Of a stretch of DNA of 64,000 nucleotides, positions 41,234 to 49,006 are shown piece by piece (the first letter of the stretch is position 1; every line of letters starts with the position of its first letter). This stretch comes from UBA5078 sp964538025. Its GTDB lineage: Bacteria > Pseudomonadota > Gammaproteobacteria > Pseudomonadales > Pseudohongiellaceae. Where the stretch lies: NCBI GenBank assembly GCA_964538025.1, contig CAZICZ010000001.1:1-64000 (forward strand). Direction: 5' to 3'. The notes beneath the pieces are model-generated. The model ran no database searches. It was not told where the DNA came from and worked only from the letters and a program-made list of their open reading frames with translations. A program made the translations under genes and the position numbers.

Positions 41234-42256
41234 TTAAGGGAGGGAAAGTACCAGCTTGCCGATCATGCGCCCGGATTCCACACGCGCATGGGCAGCGCGC
41301 AGAGTTGCCGCCGTCAGGACACCGCCATCCTCGGTGCGGGTTGAGCGCAAAAAGCCGGCATCCAGCAGGCGCGCCGCTTCATTCAGCAGCACGCCCTGCT
41401 CGCCCATGTCCGGCGTCTGGAAGCGTGCCCGCGTAAACATAAACTCCCAGGTGATGGCGACACTCTTGGGCTTGAACAGGTTGATATTGACCGGTTGATT
41501 CGCCTCGGTGTCCACAATCAGGCAAAGCTTTCCCTGCGGACGAATGATGTCGGCCATGCTGCGCCAGTGCTGTGCGGTACCGACCAGGCAAAGAATGTAA
41601 TCCACGCTGTCGATCCCCACGCGCTTGCTTTCTTCCACCAGTTCTTCGCGGTGGTTCAGTATCTCGTTGGCTCCCAGGCTGCGGCACCATGCCGCGGACT
41701 CCGGACGCGACGCCGTGGCGATGACCTTTAAGCCCGCCAGGGCAGCCAGCTGTATCGCGATCGATCCGACCCCGCCGCCGCCCCCGATAATGAGGATCGA
41801 GCGCCCCTGGTTATAGGCCGGATCGCGAGAGATCTCCAGACGCTCGAACAGGGCTTCCCACGCCGTGATGGTGGTCAGCGGCATCGCGGCGGCATCCTCG
41901 AAAGAGAGCGTGGCCGGCTTGTGCCCCACAAGGCGCTCATCTATCAGATGCCATTCACTGTTGCAGCCGGCCTTGGTCACATCGCCCGCGTAATAGACCT
42001 CATCGCCGGGCGCAAAAAGGCGACAGTCCTCGCCCACCGCTTCCACCACGCCCGCGCAATCCCAGCCGAGTATGCGGGGATATTCAAGTCGGCTTCCCGC
42101 ACTCATGCGGATCTTGGTGTCCACAGGGTTCACCGACACGGCGCGAACACGCACCAGCAGGGAACGCCCCTGTGCCTGCGGCGTCGGGACCTGCACATCC
42201 ACCAGAGAGGCCGGGTCACTGATGGGAAGGGAATTGTGTACACCAACTGCTTGCAT
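41234..42256 (-). CDS. Zinc-free MDR oxidoreductase (quinone-reductase-like)
   Basis: A 340-residue medium-chain dehydrogenase/reductase of the 'zinc-binding alcohol dehydrogenase family' YhdH/quinone-reductase branch. VSVNPVDTKIR and GWDCAGVVEAVG are the catalytic-domain blocks, and GGGGGVGSIAIQLA at about residues 158-171 is the NADPH Rossmann motif. The cysteines that bind zinc in true alcohol dehydrogenases are absent. It probably reduces an enone or quinone, by family analogy. ATG 42254-42256 follows GCGAGGTCCTCC; the 42406 frame is longer by non-family residues. Confidence 0.85.
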   Translation of the reverse strand: MQAVGVHNSLPISDPASLVDVQVPTPQAQGRSLLVRVRAVSVNPVDTKIRMSAGSRLEYPRILGWDCAGVVEAVGEDCRLFAPGDEVYYAGDVTKAGCNSEWHLIDERLVGHKPATLSFEDAAAMPLTTITAWEALFERLEISRDPAYNQGRSILIIGGGGGVGSIAIQLAALAGLKVIATASRPESAAWCRSLGANEILNHREELVEESKRVGIDSVDYILCLVGTAQHWRSMADIIRPQGKLCLIVDTEANQPVNINLFKPKSVAITWEFMFTRARFQTPDMGEQGVLLNEAARLLDAGFLRSTRTEDGGVLTAATLRAAHARVESGRMIGKLVLSLP

Positions 42257-42456
42257 GGAGGACCTCGCCTGACTTTTTTGATTTTTATGAGCTTCGTCAA
42301 TCACTTCCGTGCAGGTGTCGGACTGCGCGGGGGCGGTCATTATGGCACTGACTCCCCCGTGCTCACAATGACACCTCCCGCCTCTTGCGCGCTGGCCTTG
42401 GTCCAAACCGGGCTGCTATGATGCGGCTACCCCCCCTGCCGGAGTCGCACACGCCA

Positions 42457-42840
42457 ATGTTGGGCAAGATTGTACTGACCCTCCTGATCATGCTGATTGG
42501 CCTCGCCTGGATACGCCAGAAGCGTGCTCAGGACAAGCGCGATGCCGCACTCCCGGCAGCCGCCTCACCCTCTCCCGCGCCTGGGGAACTCAACGATTTC
42601 CGTGTCGCTGCCTATCTGTTTCTGGTCATGATGCTGGGCACCGGCGGCGCCCTGTATTACTCCCGCTGGCAGGATGCCCACAGCCTTGTCACCGTCATCT
42701 TGCACCGCGAAGGCAGTGCCGAACCCGTGCATTATCAAGTGGAAAAGGGGCAGCTGGATGCCCGCGCCTTTACCACGGTGGACGGAGTGCGTGTCACCGT
42801 CGCGTCCACCGAACGCATGGAAGTGATCGGGCTGGAATAA
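42457..42840 (+). CDS. Hypothetical membrane protein upstream of an FdhF/YdeP oxidoreductase
   Basis: About 127 residues with two hydrophobic helices (about 3-18, GKIVLTLLIMLIGLAW, and 50-67) and a soluble C-terminal domain of about 60 residues (VTVILHREGSAEPVHYQVEKG). I know no named family. It ends 11 bases before the FdhF/YdeP-type gene, so it may be a membrane partner for it. The start is uncertain: ATG 42457 gives the first hydrophobic helix directly, while an in-frame ATG at 42418 or 42421 adds a short polar leader. Confidence 0.5.
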   Translation: MLGKIVLTLLIMLIGLAWIRQKRAQDKRDAALPAAASPSPAPGELNDFRVAAYLFLVMMLGTGGALYYSRWQDAHSLVTVILHREGSAEPVHYQVEKGQLDARAFTTVDGVRVTVASTERMEVIGLE

Positions 42841-42851
42841 CGGAGCACGTC

Positions 42852-45071
42852 GTGAGTCAGACACCCCCACCCAAAAAGCACTCCCTACCGATCGGCGGCG
42901 GTCTCAAGGCAGTAGCCTACGTGCTGTCCTTGGCGAACGAAGTGGGACCGGGACGACTCGCCCACACCGTGCGCTCCAAGAATACCTGCAAGGCCTGCGC
43001 CTTCGGCACCGGGGGACAGCGCGGTGGATTGCATAACGAGGCCGGCAACGGCATCGAGATCTGCAACAAGAATATTCAGGCCCAGTCGGGCGATCTGCGC
43101 CCCGCCATTCCCGAAGCCCTGTTTACCGACAACAGTTTTGAAGAGCTGCGGGCGCTGTCGGGACGTCAGCTGGAAGCGCTGGGCCGGCTCGCTCATCCAC
43201 TCTACAAGGCCCCCGGCGCAGACCGCTATCGCCCGGTGTCGTATGAAGAAGCCTATGAGCGCATCATTGCGCGGCTGAGAGGCAGTGATCCGCAGCGCAG
43301 CTTCTTTTACAGCTCGGGCCGCTCCTCCAATGAGGCCGCTTTCCTGCTCCAGCTGTTTGCCCGGCTCTATGGCAGCAATCATGTGAACAACTGCTCCTAT
43401 TATTGCCACCAGGCCTCCGGCGTCGGATTGCAGGCCAGCATCGGCACCGGCACCGCCACGGTGGAATATGCCGATCTCGCCCTCGCGGATACCGTGTTTG
43501 TCATTGGCGCCAACCCGGCCTCCAATCACCCGCGCTTCCTGAAAGTCTTGATCGAATGCCGTCGTCGCGGCGGCAAGGTGGTGGTGATCAACCCTGCCAA
43601 GGAACCGGGCCTGCTGCGTTTTGCCTCCCCCAGCCTGTTGCGCACGATGATCGCGGGCGGCGTGGAAGTGGCCTCTCACTATGTGCAACCTCATGTGGGC
43701 GGTGACCTCGCCCTGTTGCAGGGGATGGCCAAGGCGCTGCTGGAATCGGGGCAGGTGGACACCGCCTTCATTACGGCGCATACCGGAGGCTACACCGACT
43801 ATGCAGCCGCCCTCGCGTCCCTCGACTGGCAAGCACTGACCCAGGCGGCAGGCGTCAGCGATGCCGACATGCGCGCGCTCGCCCAGCTGTATGCCGCGTC
43901 GAAGGCCTGCATCTTCAGCTGGGGAATGGGCATCACCCACCATGTAAACGGTGTTGAGAACGTAGAGGCGATTAGCAATCTCGCGCTTTTGCGAGGCATG
44001 ATCGGTCGTCCGGGATGCGGCCTGCTCCCGCTGCGCGGCCACAGCAATGTGCAGGGAGTCGGCTCAATGGGCGTGACGCCAGCCCTGAAAGCCCATGTGC
44101 TGGAGAATCTGGAAAACACGCTCAAAGTTCGCCTGCCCAGTACTCCCGGCATGGACACCCTTGCCTGCATGCGCGCGGCGCATCGTGGCGAAATCGATTT
44201 TGCGTTTCTGCTCGGCGGCAATCTCTATGCCGCCAACCCGGACTCCACCTTCGCCCATGAGGCGCTTGCGGCCATCCCCTTCAAGGTGCAGGTCAGCTCA
44301 ACACTGAACCTGAGCCACGTCTACGGGATTGGCGAGGAATCCATCGTGCTGCCCATTCGGGTGCGGGATGAGGAACAGCAGGCGACCACGCAGGAATCCA
44401 TGTTCAATTTTGTGCGCCTGAGCGACGGGGGTTTTGACCGCTTTGCGTCCCTGCATTCGGAAGTGAGCGTGATCTCGCGCATTGCTGCCGGGGTCATCGC
44501 ACCGGAAATCCTCGATTTCAGCGCCTTCGGGGAGCATCGAACGATTCGCCAGACCATCGCCGAAGTCATTCCAGGGTACGCGGCCATCGGTGACATAGAC
44601 GATTCCAAGGCGGAGTTCCATGTGAATGGACGCCACCTGGACACGCCTCATTTCCCCACGGATGACGGACGCGCGCATTTCCGACTCCCCTCCGCCACGA
44701 GCCAGGCACCCTCTCAGGGCCTATACCGGCTGACCAGTGTGCGCAGCGAGGGGCAGTTCAATACGATTGTGTACACCGACAAGGACGTGACCCGGGGTCA
44801 AACTCAGCGTGATGTGGTGCTAATGCACCCCGCCGACATGCGGCGAGAGGGTCTGGTAGAGGACGCGCTGATAAGCCTTACCAACGCAACCGGCTGCCTG
44901 TCTCCCCTGCGCGTGAAACCCTTTGATATCCGGGAGGGAAGTCTCATGACCTATTTCCCGGAGGCGAATGTCCTGGTGCCGCTGACCACCGACCCCCGCA
45001 GCCAGACACCGGCCTTCAAGTCAGTGGAGGTCTCCCTCTGCGCGGTGGCAGCGCGGCAACGCAGCGACTGA
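42852..45071 (+). CDS. FdhF/YdeP-type molybdopterin oxidoreductase
   Basis: A 739-residue bis-molybdopterin oxidoreductase of the FdhF/YdeP family (E. coli YdeP is induced by acid). The N-terminus has a short cysteine stretch (CKACAFGTGGQRGG) rather than the full CxxCxxxC [4Fe-4S] set of formate dehydrogenases. The molybdopterin blocks (FYSSGRSSNEAAFLLQ, FSWGMGITHHVNG, LLPLRGHSNVQGVGSMG) and the C-terminal dinucleotide-binding region (YTDKDVTRGQTQRDVVLMHP) are present. Substrate is not known. The start is GTG 42852. No second subunit or electron carrier is adjacent except the small membrane protein upstream. Confidence 0.86.
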   Translation: MSQTPPPKKHSLPIGGGLKAVAYVLSLANEVGPGRLAHTVRSKNTCKACAFGTGGQRGGLHNEAGNGIEICNKNIQAQSGDLRPAIPEALFTDNSFEELRALSGRQLEALGRLAHPLYKAPGADRYRPVSYEEAYERIIARLRGSDPQRSFFYSSGRSSNEAAFLLQLFARLYGSNHVNNCSYYCHQASGVGLQASIGTGTATVEYADLALADTVFVIGANPASNHPRFLKVLIECRRRGGKVVVINPAKEPGLLRFASPSLLRTMIAGGVEVASHYVQPHVGGDLALLQGMAKALLESGQVDTAFITAHTGGYTDYAAALASLDWQALTQAAGVSDADMRALAQLYAASKACIFSWGMGITHHVNGVENVEAISNLALLRGMIGRPGCGLLPLRGHSNVQGVGSMGVTPALKAHVLENLENTLKVRLPSTPGMDTLACMRAAHRGEIDFAFLLGGNLYAANPDSTFAHEALAAIPFKVQVSSTLNLSHVYGIGEESIVLPIRVRDEEQQATTQESMFNFVRLSDGGFDRFASLHSEVSVISRIAAGVIAPEILDFSAFGEHRTIRQTIAEVIPGYAAIGDIDDSKAEFHVNGRHLDTPHFPTDDGRAHFRLPSATSQAPSQGLYRLTSVRSEGQFNTIVYTDKDVTRGQTQRDVVLMHPADMRREGLVEDALISLTNATGCLSPLRVKPFDIREGSLMTYFPEANVLVPLTTDPRSQTPAFKSVEVSLCAVAARQRSD

Positions 45072-45172
45072 GTTTTCTCCGCCCGAAGAACATGCTCGGC
45101 TTATCGAATATTTGGCCAGATCGCGGTCTAAGTCTGGTAGACTCCGCCCCTCAACTGATCAAGAAATCACCA

Positions 45173-45928
45173 ATGATGCGCCGCCTTGCCCCTTTCGTTG
45201 TCCTTCTTCTCTTGCTGCCCCGTCTGGCGTTGGCAGAGGAAAGAATCCTGACCATGGCCGACGGCAGTGCGATCAAGACCTTCCTTTTCTATCCCAAAAA
45301 TTCCGGCGAAGGGCCATGGCCGCTGACCATTCTGATGTCCGGTGGCAGTGCCAATGAGTACGTTGTTAGAGCCCAGTTGTGGTTGGGCTATGAACTCGCC
45401 ACGCGCGGCTGGGCGATCGCGGTGCCCGTGTCGCCGGACGGCAATGGCTTTTTCGGCGCCAGCGGGGAACGCATTCCCGAGATCATCGACATCATGCAAC
45501 AGACGCCGGAAATCACGGAAGGCAAGACCTTGCTTGTCGGCGTCTCCAACGGCGGTGCGTCCGCCTTCGAGATCGCCAGTGCACACCCGGAGCGGTATTA
45601 CGGCGTTGTCGCGGTTCCCGGCATCATCAAAAAAGACCAGACTATCGGGCAGTTCAAGGGCTTGCCCATTTACCTGCGCATCGGTGAAAACGACTTTCTC
45701 AACTGGAACCGTCATCTGGAAAGCGTGACCGACCGGCTCACCGAGGCCGGTGCGAACGTCAACGCCAAGCTGGTGGCCGGCGGAAATCACGTGTTTACCA
45801 TTGACTGGGACGAGCTCCAGCCGTGGCTCGACGATGTCCGAAGCCACGCCAACACCACGACCCTGCCGCCGCTGATCCCGGCTACCGACTTTCCTCCAGC
45901 CAGTAATCGCGTACCACACCGTCGCTGA
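45173..45928 (+). CDS. Exported alpha/beta hydrolase (predicted esterase)
   Basis: A 251-residue exported esterase-like protein. The signal peptide is about 1-19 (LALA-E). The fold core has TILMSGGSANEYV, a nucleophile elbow VGVSNGGASAF (S in G-V-S-N-G), and a late NHVFTIDW with the histidine. The family is the predicted peptidase/carboxylesterase type, and substrate is not known. The start could be ATG 45173 or the next ATG 45176; both give the same signal peptide. The last 47 bases overlap the convergent lipoprotein gene. Confidence 0.72.
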   Translation: MMRRLAPFVVLLLLLPRLALAEERILTMADGSAIKTFLFYPKNSGEGPWPLTILMSGGSANEYVVRAQLWLGYELATRGWAIAVPVSPDGNGFFGASGERIPEIIDIMQQTPEITEGKTLLVGVSNGGASAFEIASAHPERYYGVVAVPGIIKKDQTIGQFKGLPIYLRIGENDFLNWNRHLESVTDRLTEAGANVNAKLVAGGNHVFTIDWDELQPWLDDVRSHANTTTLPPLIPATDFPPASNRVPHRR

Positions 45929-46238
45929 TTTCAATCGTCAGCTGCTGCACGATGTCTCGCTTCACATCCAGGTGAAACAACAGAAACACGCCGATCTCGG
46001 TATCCACGTTCTCCTTGCGGGTGTAGTGCCACAATGCCGAACCGTCGTCAAAGTGGCTCTCCCGCGCAGGCTCACCGAAAATCGACCGCACCGTTTGTGA
46101 GGACGTGTGGCCCTTTTCAAGACGGGTGACTTCCCGCTCAGTCCAGCGTGCATCGTCGGAACGGTGGTCGGAGTCCACCGTGAACAGACAGCCGGTCATC
46201 AACAGCGTTCCCATAACCAGCATGATGGGTTTAATCAT
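45882..46238 (-). CDS. BamE/SmpA-like small lipoprotein
   Basis: A 118-residue lipoprotein: a hydrophobic leader ending in lipobox LLMTGC (C at about residue 16), then a BamE/OmlA-like fold with GHTSSQTVRSIFGEPARES and LWHYTRKENVDTEIGVFL. Such small lipoproteins sit on the inner face of the outer membrane and often assist beta-barrel or envelope assembly. It is not BamE itself judged by the divergent C-terminus. ATG 46236-46238 follows GAGGATCTGCAC. Its 3' end overlaps the convergent esterase. Confidence 0.72.
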   Translation of the reverse strand: MIKPIMLVMGTLLMTGCLFTVDSDHRSDDARWTEREVTRLEKGHTSSQTVRSIFGEPARESHFDDGSALWHYTRKENVDTEIGVFLLFHLDVKRDIVQQLTIEISDGVVRDYWLEESR

Positions 46239-46437
46239 GTGCAGATCCTCATTATTGGTTTTATCGAGGTTCTCGCACGCAGCACAGGCTTCGCGAGAGA
46301 ACAATGCCATCCTACCGGGCGCAGATGAATGGCTGCTGAACCGCGCTACGATACGGGAAAGCTTTTCCCAAGCCGGGCCTTTTCCTCTATGATCGGCGGC
46401 ACTGATTTCACCCACTGACGCTTCAGGAGCATGCCCC

Positions 46438-46806
46438 ATGTACACCCTCATCAAAATCATTCACATGAGCTGCGCCATGATTTCTGTCCTTGGCTTTCTC
46501 GCCAGAGGCATGCTGAAAATCAATGGTTCCTCGCTGGTTGATAAAAAGCTCGTCAAAATACTGCCTCATGTCATCGATACTGTGTTGCTTGTGAGCGCCA
46601 TCACACTGGTGATCATGTCAGGGCAGTATCCTTGGGTTGCTCCGTGGGTAGGCGCCAAGATCATCGGTTTGATTGTGTATATTGCTTTGGGTGTCATGGT
46701 GATGCGCGTGGCAAAAACGCAGCAAATGCGCTTGATCAGTTTTGCCTTGGCACTGGCAGTTGCGGCGTATATTTTCATGATTGCCGGCACCAAAACGATT
46801 TTTTAA
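46438..46806 (+). CDS. SirB2 family membrane protein
   Basis: A 122-residue SirB2-family protein with four membrane helices: YTLIKIIHMSCAMISVLGFLARG, VIDTVLLVSAITLVIMSGQYP, GAKIIGLIVYIALGVMVM and LISFALALAVAAYIFMIAG. The histidine in the first helix is conserved in the family. The function is unknown; the name comes from a Salmonella invasion regulator locus. It is a single gene, and the structured leader of the MFS gene follows. Confidence 0.88.
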   Translation: MYTLIKIIHMSCAMISVLGFLARGMLKINGSSLVDKKLVKILPHVIDTVLLVSAITLVIMSGQYPWVAPWVGAKIIGLIVYIALGVMVMRVAKTQQMRLISFALALAVAAYIFMIAGTKTIF

Positions 46807-46824
46807 ACCGGATGGTTTTTTCGC

Positions 46825-46852
46825 TTGACTTGGCAGGATTAAAGCCTAGAAT
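46825..46852 (+). promoter_or_regulatory. Sigma-70-type promoter for the MFS leader RNA
   Basis: TTGACT (46825-46830), 16 bases, TAGAAT (46847-46852) is a close match to the sigma-70 consensus. It is followed by GCGCGCC, a GC-rich discriminator of the kind seen at promoters under stringent (ppGpp/DksA) control. Transcription would begin near 46859. Confidence 0.65.
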
Positions 46853-46892
46853 GCGCGCCATCATTAACCCGTTCCACCAGACGATTAACACC

Positions 46893-47003
46893 ATGTTTAC
46901 TCTTCTCATGCATCGCAACATTCGCACGCAAGGCACCGTGTCCTATGACACCGTGTGTTCGCGTACCCCTGTTGTCAAAACAGCAGGAGAAATCTTAGAG
47001 TAA
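46893..47003 (+). CDS. Possible 36-aa leader peptide ORF
   Basis: ATG 46893 opens a 36-codon ORF ending at TAA 47001-47003, seven bases before the 47011-47026 hairpin and about 31 before the terminator stem. The peptide (MFTLLMHRNIRTQG start) has no amino-acid run typical of biosynthetic attenuators, and no ribosome-binding site is seen before the ATG. If translated, a ribosome on it would cover the first two hairpins. The case rests on position only. Confidence 0.25.
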   Translation: MFTLLMHRNIRTQGTVSYDTVCSRTPVVKTAGEILE

Positions 47004-47034
47004 ACCCGTATTCAATCAGTATTGAACACAGACG

Positions 47035-47077
47035 AAGGCCTCTAAGTTTCAAAAGAATTTAGAGGCCTTTTTCTTTT
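47035..47077 (+). terminator. Rho-independent terminator in the MFS leader
   Basis: AAGGCCTCTAA (47035-47045) and TTAGAGGCCTT (47059-47069) form a perfect 11-bp stem with a 13-base loop, followed by a T-rich tract to 47077. It sits about 50 bases before the MFS ATG, within the same transcript direction. Confidence 0.9.
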
Positions 47078-47128
47078 GGGCCTTTTTAAAAAAGTGTCGC
47101 CTTACAAAGGCGCAGCACAGGGGTACCT

Positions 47129-48382
47129 ATGTCCACAAAAATCATAAAAAATTCCGTTGCCCGCTATGGCGCAGGGGATCTGCAGCGCAATATCCGTATC
47201 ATTTACGGACTGGCGTTCTTTCATACCTTTATGTTGATCTCGCCGGTACTGGTCCCGTTCTTCGAATCGCTCGGACTGAGCTTGAGCGAGATTTTCTACC
47301 TGCAGGCCGTCTACGCATTTGTCATTGTGTTACTCGAGGCACCCTCCGGATATCTGGCGGACCGCTTCGGACGCAAAGCGGTTCTACTGATCGGTAGCGT
47401 GGCGAACGGGCTGGGGTATTTCGTTCTCGTCATTGCCGACAGTTTTGCGGGCCTCGTGATTTTCGAAGCCATTCTCGGCATTTCCATGAGCATGATGTCA
47501 GGCGCGGACCTTGCCCTGCTCTACGATACCGAGCGGGCACTGAATGAAAAGGAAGGGGAACACGCCCACGGCATCGCAACCTTGAGTTCCACCAAGGCGT
47601 TTGCGAATGGCGCGGGGGCCCTCCTGGGAGGCGGCATGGCGATGTGGTCATTCGACGCCATTGTTGTCGGTCAGGCCATCGTGTCCTGGATCTGTCTGCT
47701 GCTGGCCTTTGGCCTGGTAGAACCCGACACGGTAGATAGCGACAGTCCGCAAACGTCCCTGAGTGCGCGGGCGATCTATCACCACGTCCTCAAGGGGGAC
47801 AAGGTATTGCGTCAGGTGTTTTTTGCCATCCCGGTCTATAACCTGTTCACCTTTCTGGTGATCTGGTTGATTCAGCCTTACTGGGAAGCGCAGGGCCTTT
47901 CCCTGCTGATGTTCGGTGTCCTGTGGTTTGCCCAGAGTGCTGTCGTGGGAATTGCCAATCGGTTCGGCCATGTGATTGAACAACAGCGTGGGGCGGTGTT
48001 TGCCCTGCTGGTTATTGGCGTCCTGCCCGTGATCGGACACTTTGGCATGGCCTGGCTGGACGGGTGGTGGGGAATCGCGGTCTCGTTCATCCTGTTCATT
48101 GGCCGAGGCCTGTATCAGGTGATTCTGGTGAATGCCCTGAACCGGCGAGTGCCCGGCCGCGTCCGAGCGACGGTGAACTCGCTGACCAGCCTGAGCTTTC
48201 GCTTCGGGTTCATATTGACCGGCCCCCTGCTGGGATTGATCGCAGAGCGATACGGCATCGGGATCGCCTTGAACCTGCTCGGTGGTTTTTCTGTGCTGAT
48301 GTTTGTGCTCATCATGATGCCTCTCATCCGAACCGTAAAATCACTGCCAAGAGGGATCGTCCCGACACCGGGAAATGCCTGA
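47129..48382 (+). CDS. MFS transporter with attenuator-like leader
   Basis: A 417-residue MFS transporter with about twelve helices. RNIRIIYGLAFFHTFMLISP and the motif-A loop GYLADRFGRKAV (about residues 71-82) are clear; SGADLALLYDTERAL lies in the middle region of the first half. The substrate (drug or small metabolite) cannot be read. The leader with a strong terminator 50 bases upstream suggests that expression depends on a signal relieving termination. A strong hairpin (48389-48423) follows the stop. Confidence 0.83.
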   Translation: MSTKIIKNSVARYGAGDLQRNIRIIYGLAFFHTFMLISPVLVPFFESLGLSLSEIFYLQAVYAFVIVLLEAPSGYLADRFGRKAVLLIGSVANGLGYFVLVIADSFAGLVIFEAILGISMSMMSGADLALLYDTERALNEKEGEHAHGIATLSSTKAFANGAGALLGGGMAMWSFDAIVVGQAIVSWICLLLAFGLVEPDTVDSDSPQTSLSARAIYHHVLKGDKVLRQVFFAIPVYNLFTFLVIWLIQPYWEAQGLSLLMFGVLWFAQSAVVGIANRFGHVIEQQRGAVFALLVIGVLPVIGHFGMAWLDGWWGIAVSFILFIGRGLYQVILVNALNRRVPGRVRATVNSLTSLSFRFGFILTGPLLGLIAERYGIGIALNLLGGFSVLMFVLIMMPLIRTVKSLPRGIVPTPGNA

Positions 48383-48388
48383 TCAAGG

Positions 48389-48423
48389 CCGTTTGCATGC
48401 ACTAAAAAAGTGCGTGCAAACGG
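48389..48423. terminator. Long hairpin after the MFS gene
   Basis: CCGTTTGCATGCACT (48389-48403) and AGTGCGTGCAAACGG (48409-48423) form a 15-bp stem with one G-U pair around an A5 loop. It begins six bases after the MFS stop. No T-run follows on either strand, so it may be an mRNA-stabilising 3' hairpin or a Rho-independent terminator without U tract. The remaining bases to glnK (to 48655) show no convincing promoter. Confidence 0.6.
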
Positions 48424-48655
48424 CGCTGACACAATCACGCACGGGGTTGGTGCTTTTGGGGGCCGCATGATAAAGTTTGCCCCGAAAAACAGGCACTAAA
48501 GTGCTGCCCCATCGCGCTCCAATTTCTCTAAGCTTCTCAATTTGGTGAGATTTTTCACCCCGGAAGACTGACAGGAAACGTGCACTCCAACGAGGCACGG
48601 CTGGCATGCGATGTGGCATAACAACACGCCAATCCATGATGCTGGAGAGAGACCC

Positions 48656-48994
48656 ATGAAATTGATCACCGCAATTATCAAGCCGTTCAAATCTGACGAC
48701 GTGCGCGAAGGCCTGCAGGAGCTGGGCATCCATGGCATGACTGTGACCGAGGTCAAAGGGTTCGGCCGCCAGAAGGGCCACACCGAACTTTACCGCGGCG
48801 CGGAATACGTCATCGATTTTCTGCCCAAGGCAAAAATTGAAATTGCTGTGGCAGATGACATGGTGGATCAGGCCATAGAGGCCATCTGTAAAGCGGCCAA
48901 CACGGGCCAAATCGGCGACGGCAAAATATTCGTCACCTCCCTTGAACAAACCATTCGCATCCGAACCGGGGAAACCGGTAACGACGCCCTGTAA
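48656..48994 (+). CDS. glnK: Nitrogen regulatory protein P-II
   Basis: A 112-residue P-II signalling protein. MKLITAIIKPFKSDDVREGL, VTEVKGFGRQKGHTELYRGAEY (with the uridylylated T-loop tyrosine in ELYRGAEY) and IGDGKIFVTSLEQTIRIRTGE are the family blocks. It binds ATP, ADP and 2-oxoglutarate and blocks AmtB when nitrogen is plentiful. The position 12 bases before amtB identifies it as GlnK. GGAGAGAGACCC precedes the ATG; the frame from 48611 is longer by non-family residues. Confidence 0.96.
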   Translation: MKLITAIIKPFKSDDVREGLQELGIHGMTVTEVKGFGRQKGHTELYRGAEYVIDFLPKAKIEIAVADDMVDQAIEAICKAANTGQIGDGKIFVTSLEQTIRIRTGETGNDAL

Positions 48995-49006
48995 GGGAGA
49001 GCACAC

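Larger units (their letters stand above)
46853..47078 (+). ncRNA. Structured leader or small RNA upstream of the MFS transporter
   Basis: Between the promoter (46825-46852) and the terminator (47035-47077) lies about 180 bases of potentially structured RNA. Hairpins: 46934-46955 (CACCGTGTC/GACACCGTG, one mismatch), 46968-46987 (CCTGTTGT/ACAGCAGG, one G-U), and 47011-47026 (TTCAAT/ATTGAA). Either this is a self-contained small RNA or a transcription-attenuation leader for the MFS gene that begins 50 bases beyond the terminator. No known RNA family (6S, tRNA, known riboswitch) fits. This 322-base gap holds no other gene except the tiny ORF listed below. Confidence 0.5.

Noticed and set aside
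46853..47078. A tRNA, 6S RNA or known riboswitch in the MFS leader
   Set aside because: There is no TPsiC-like GGTTC stem, no 6S-like central bubble that I can identify and no known aptamer core; it is reported as an unassigned structured leader.
48598..48640. A possible sigma-54 promoter before glnK (GGCATGCGATGTGGC region)
   Set aside because: The GG-to-GC spacing is 11 instead of 10 and the rest of the consensus is poor.
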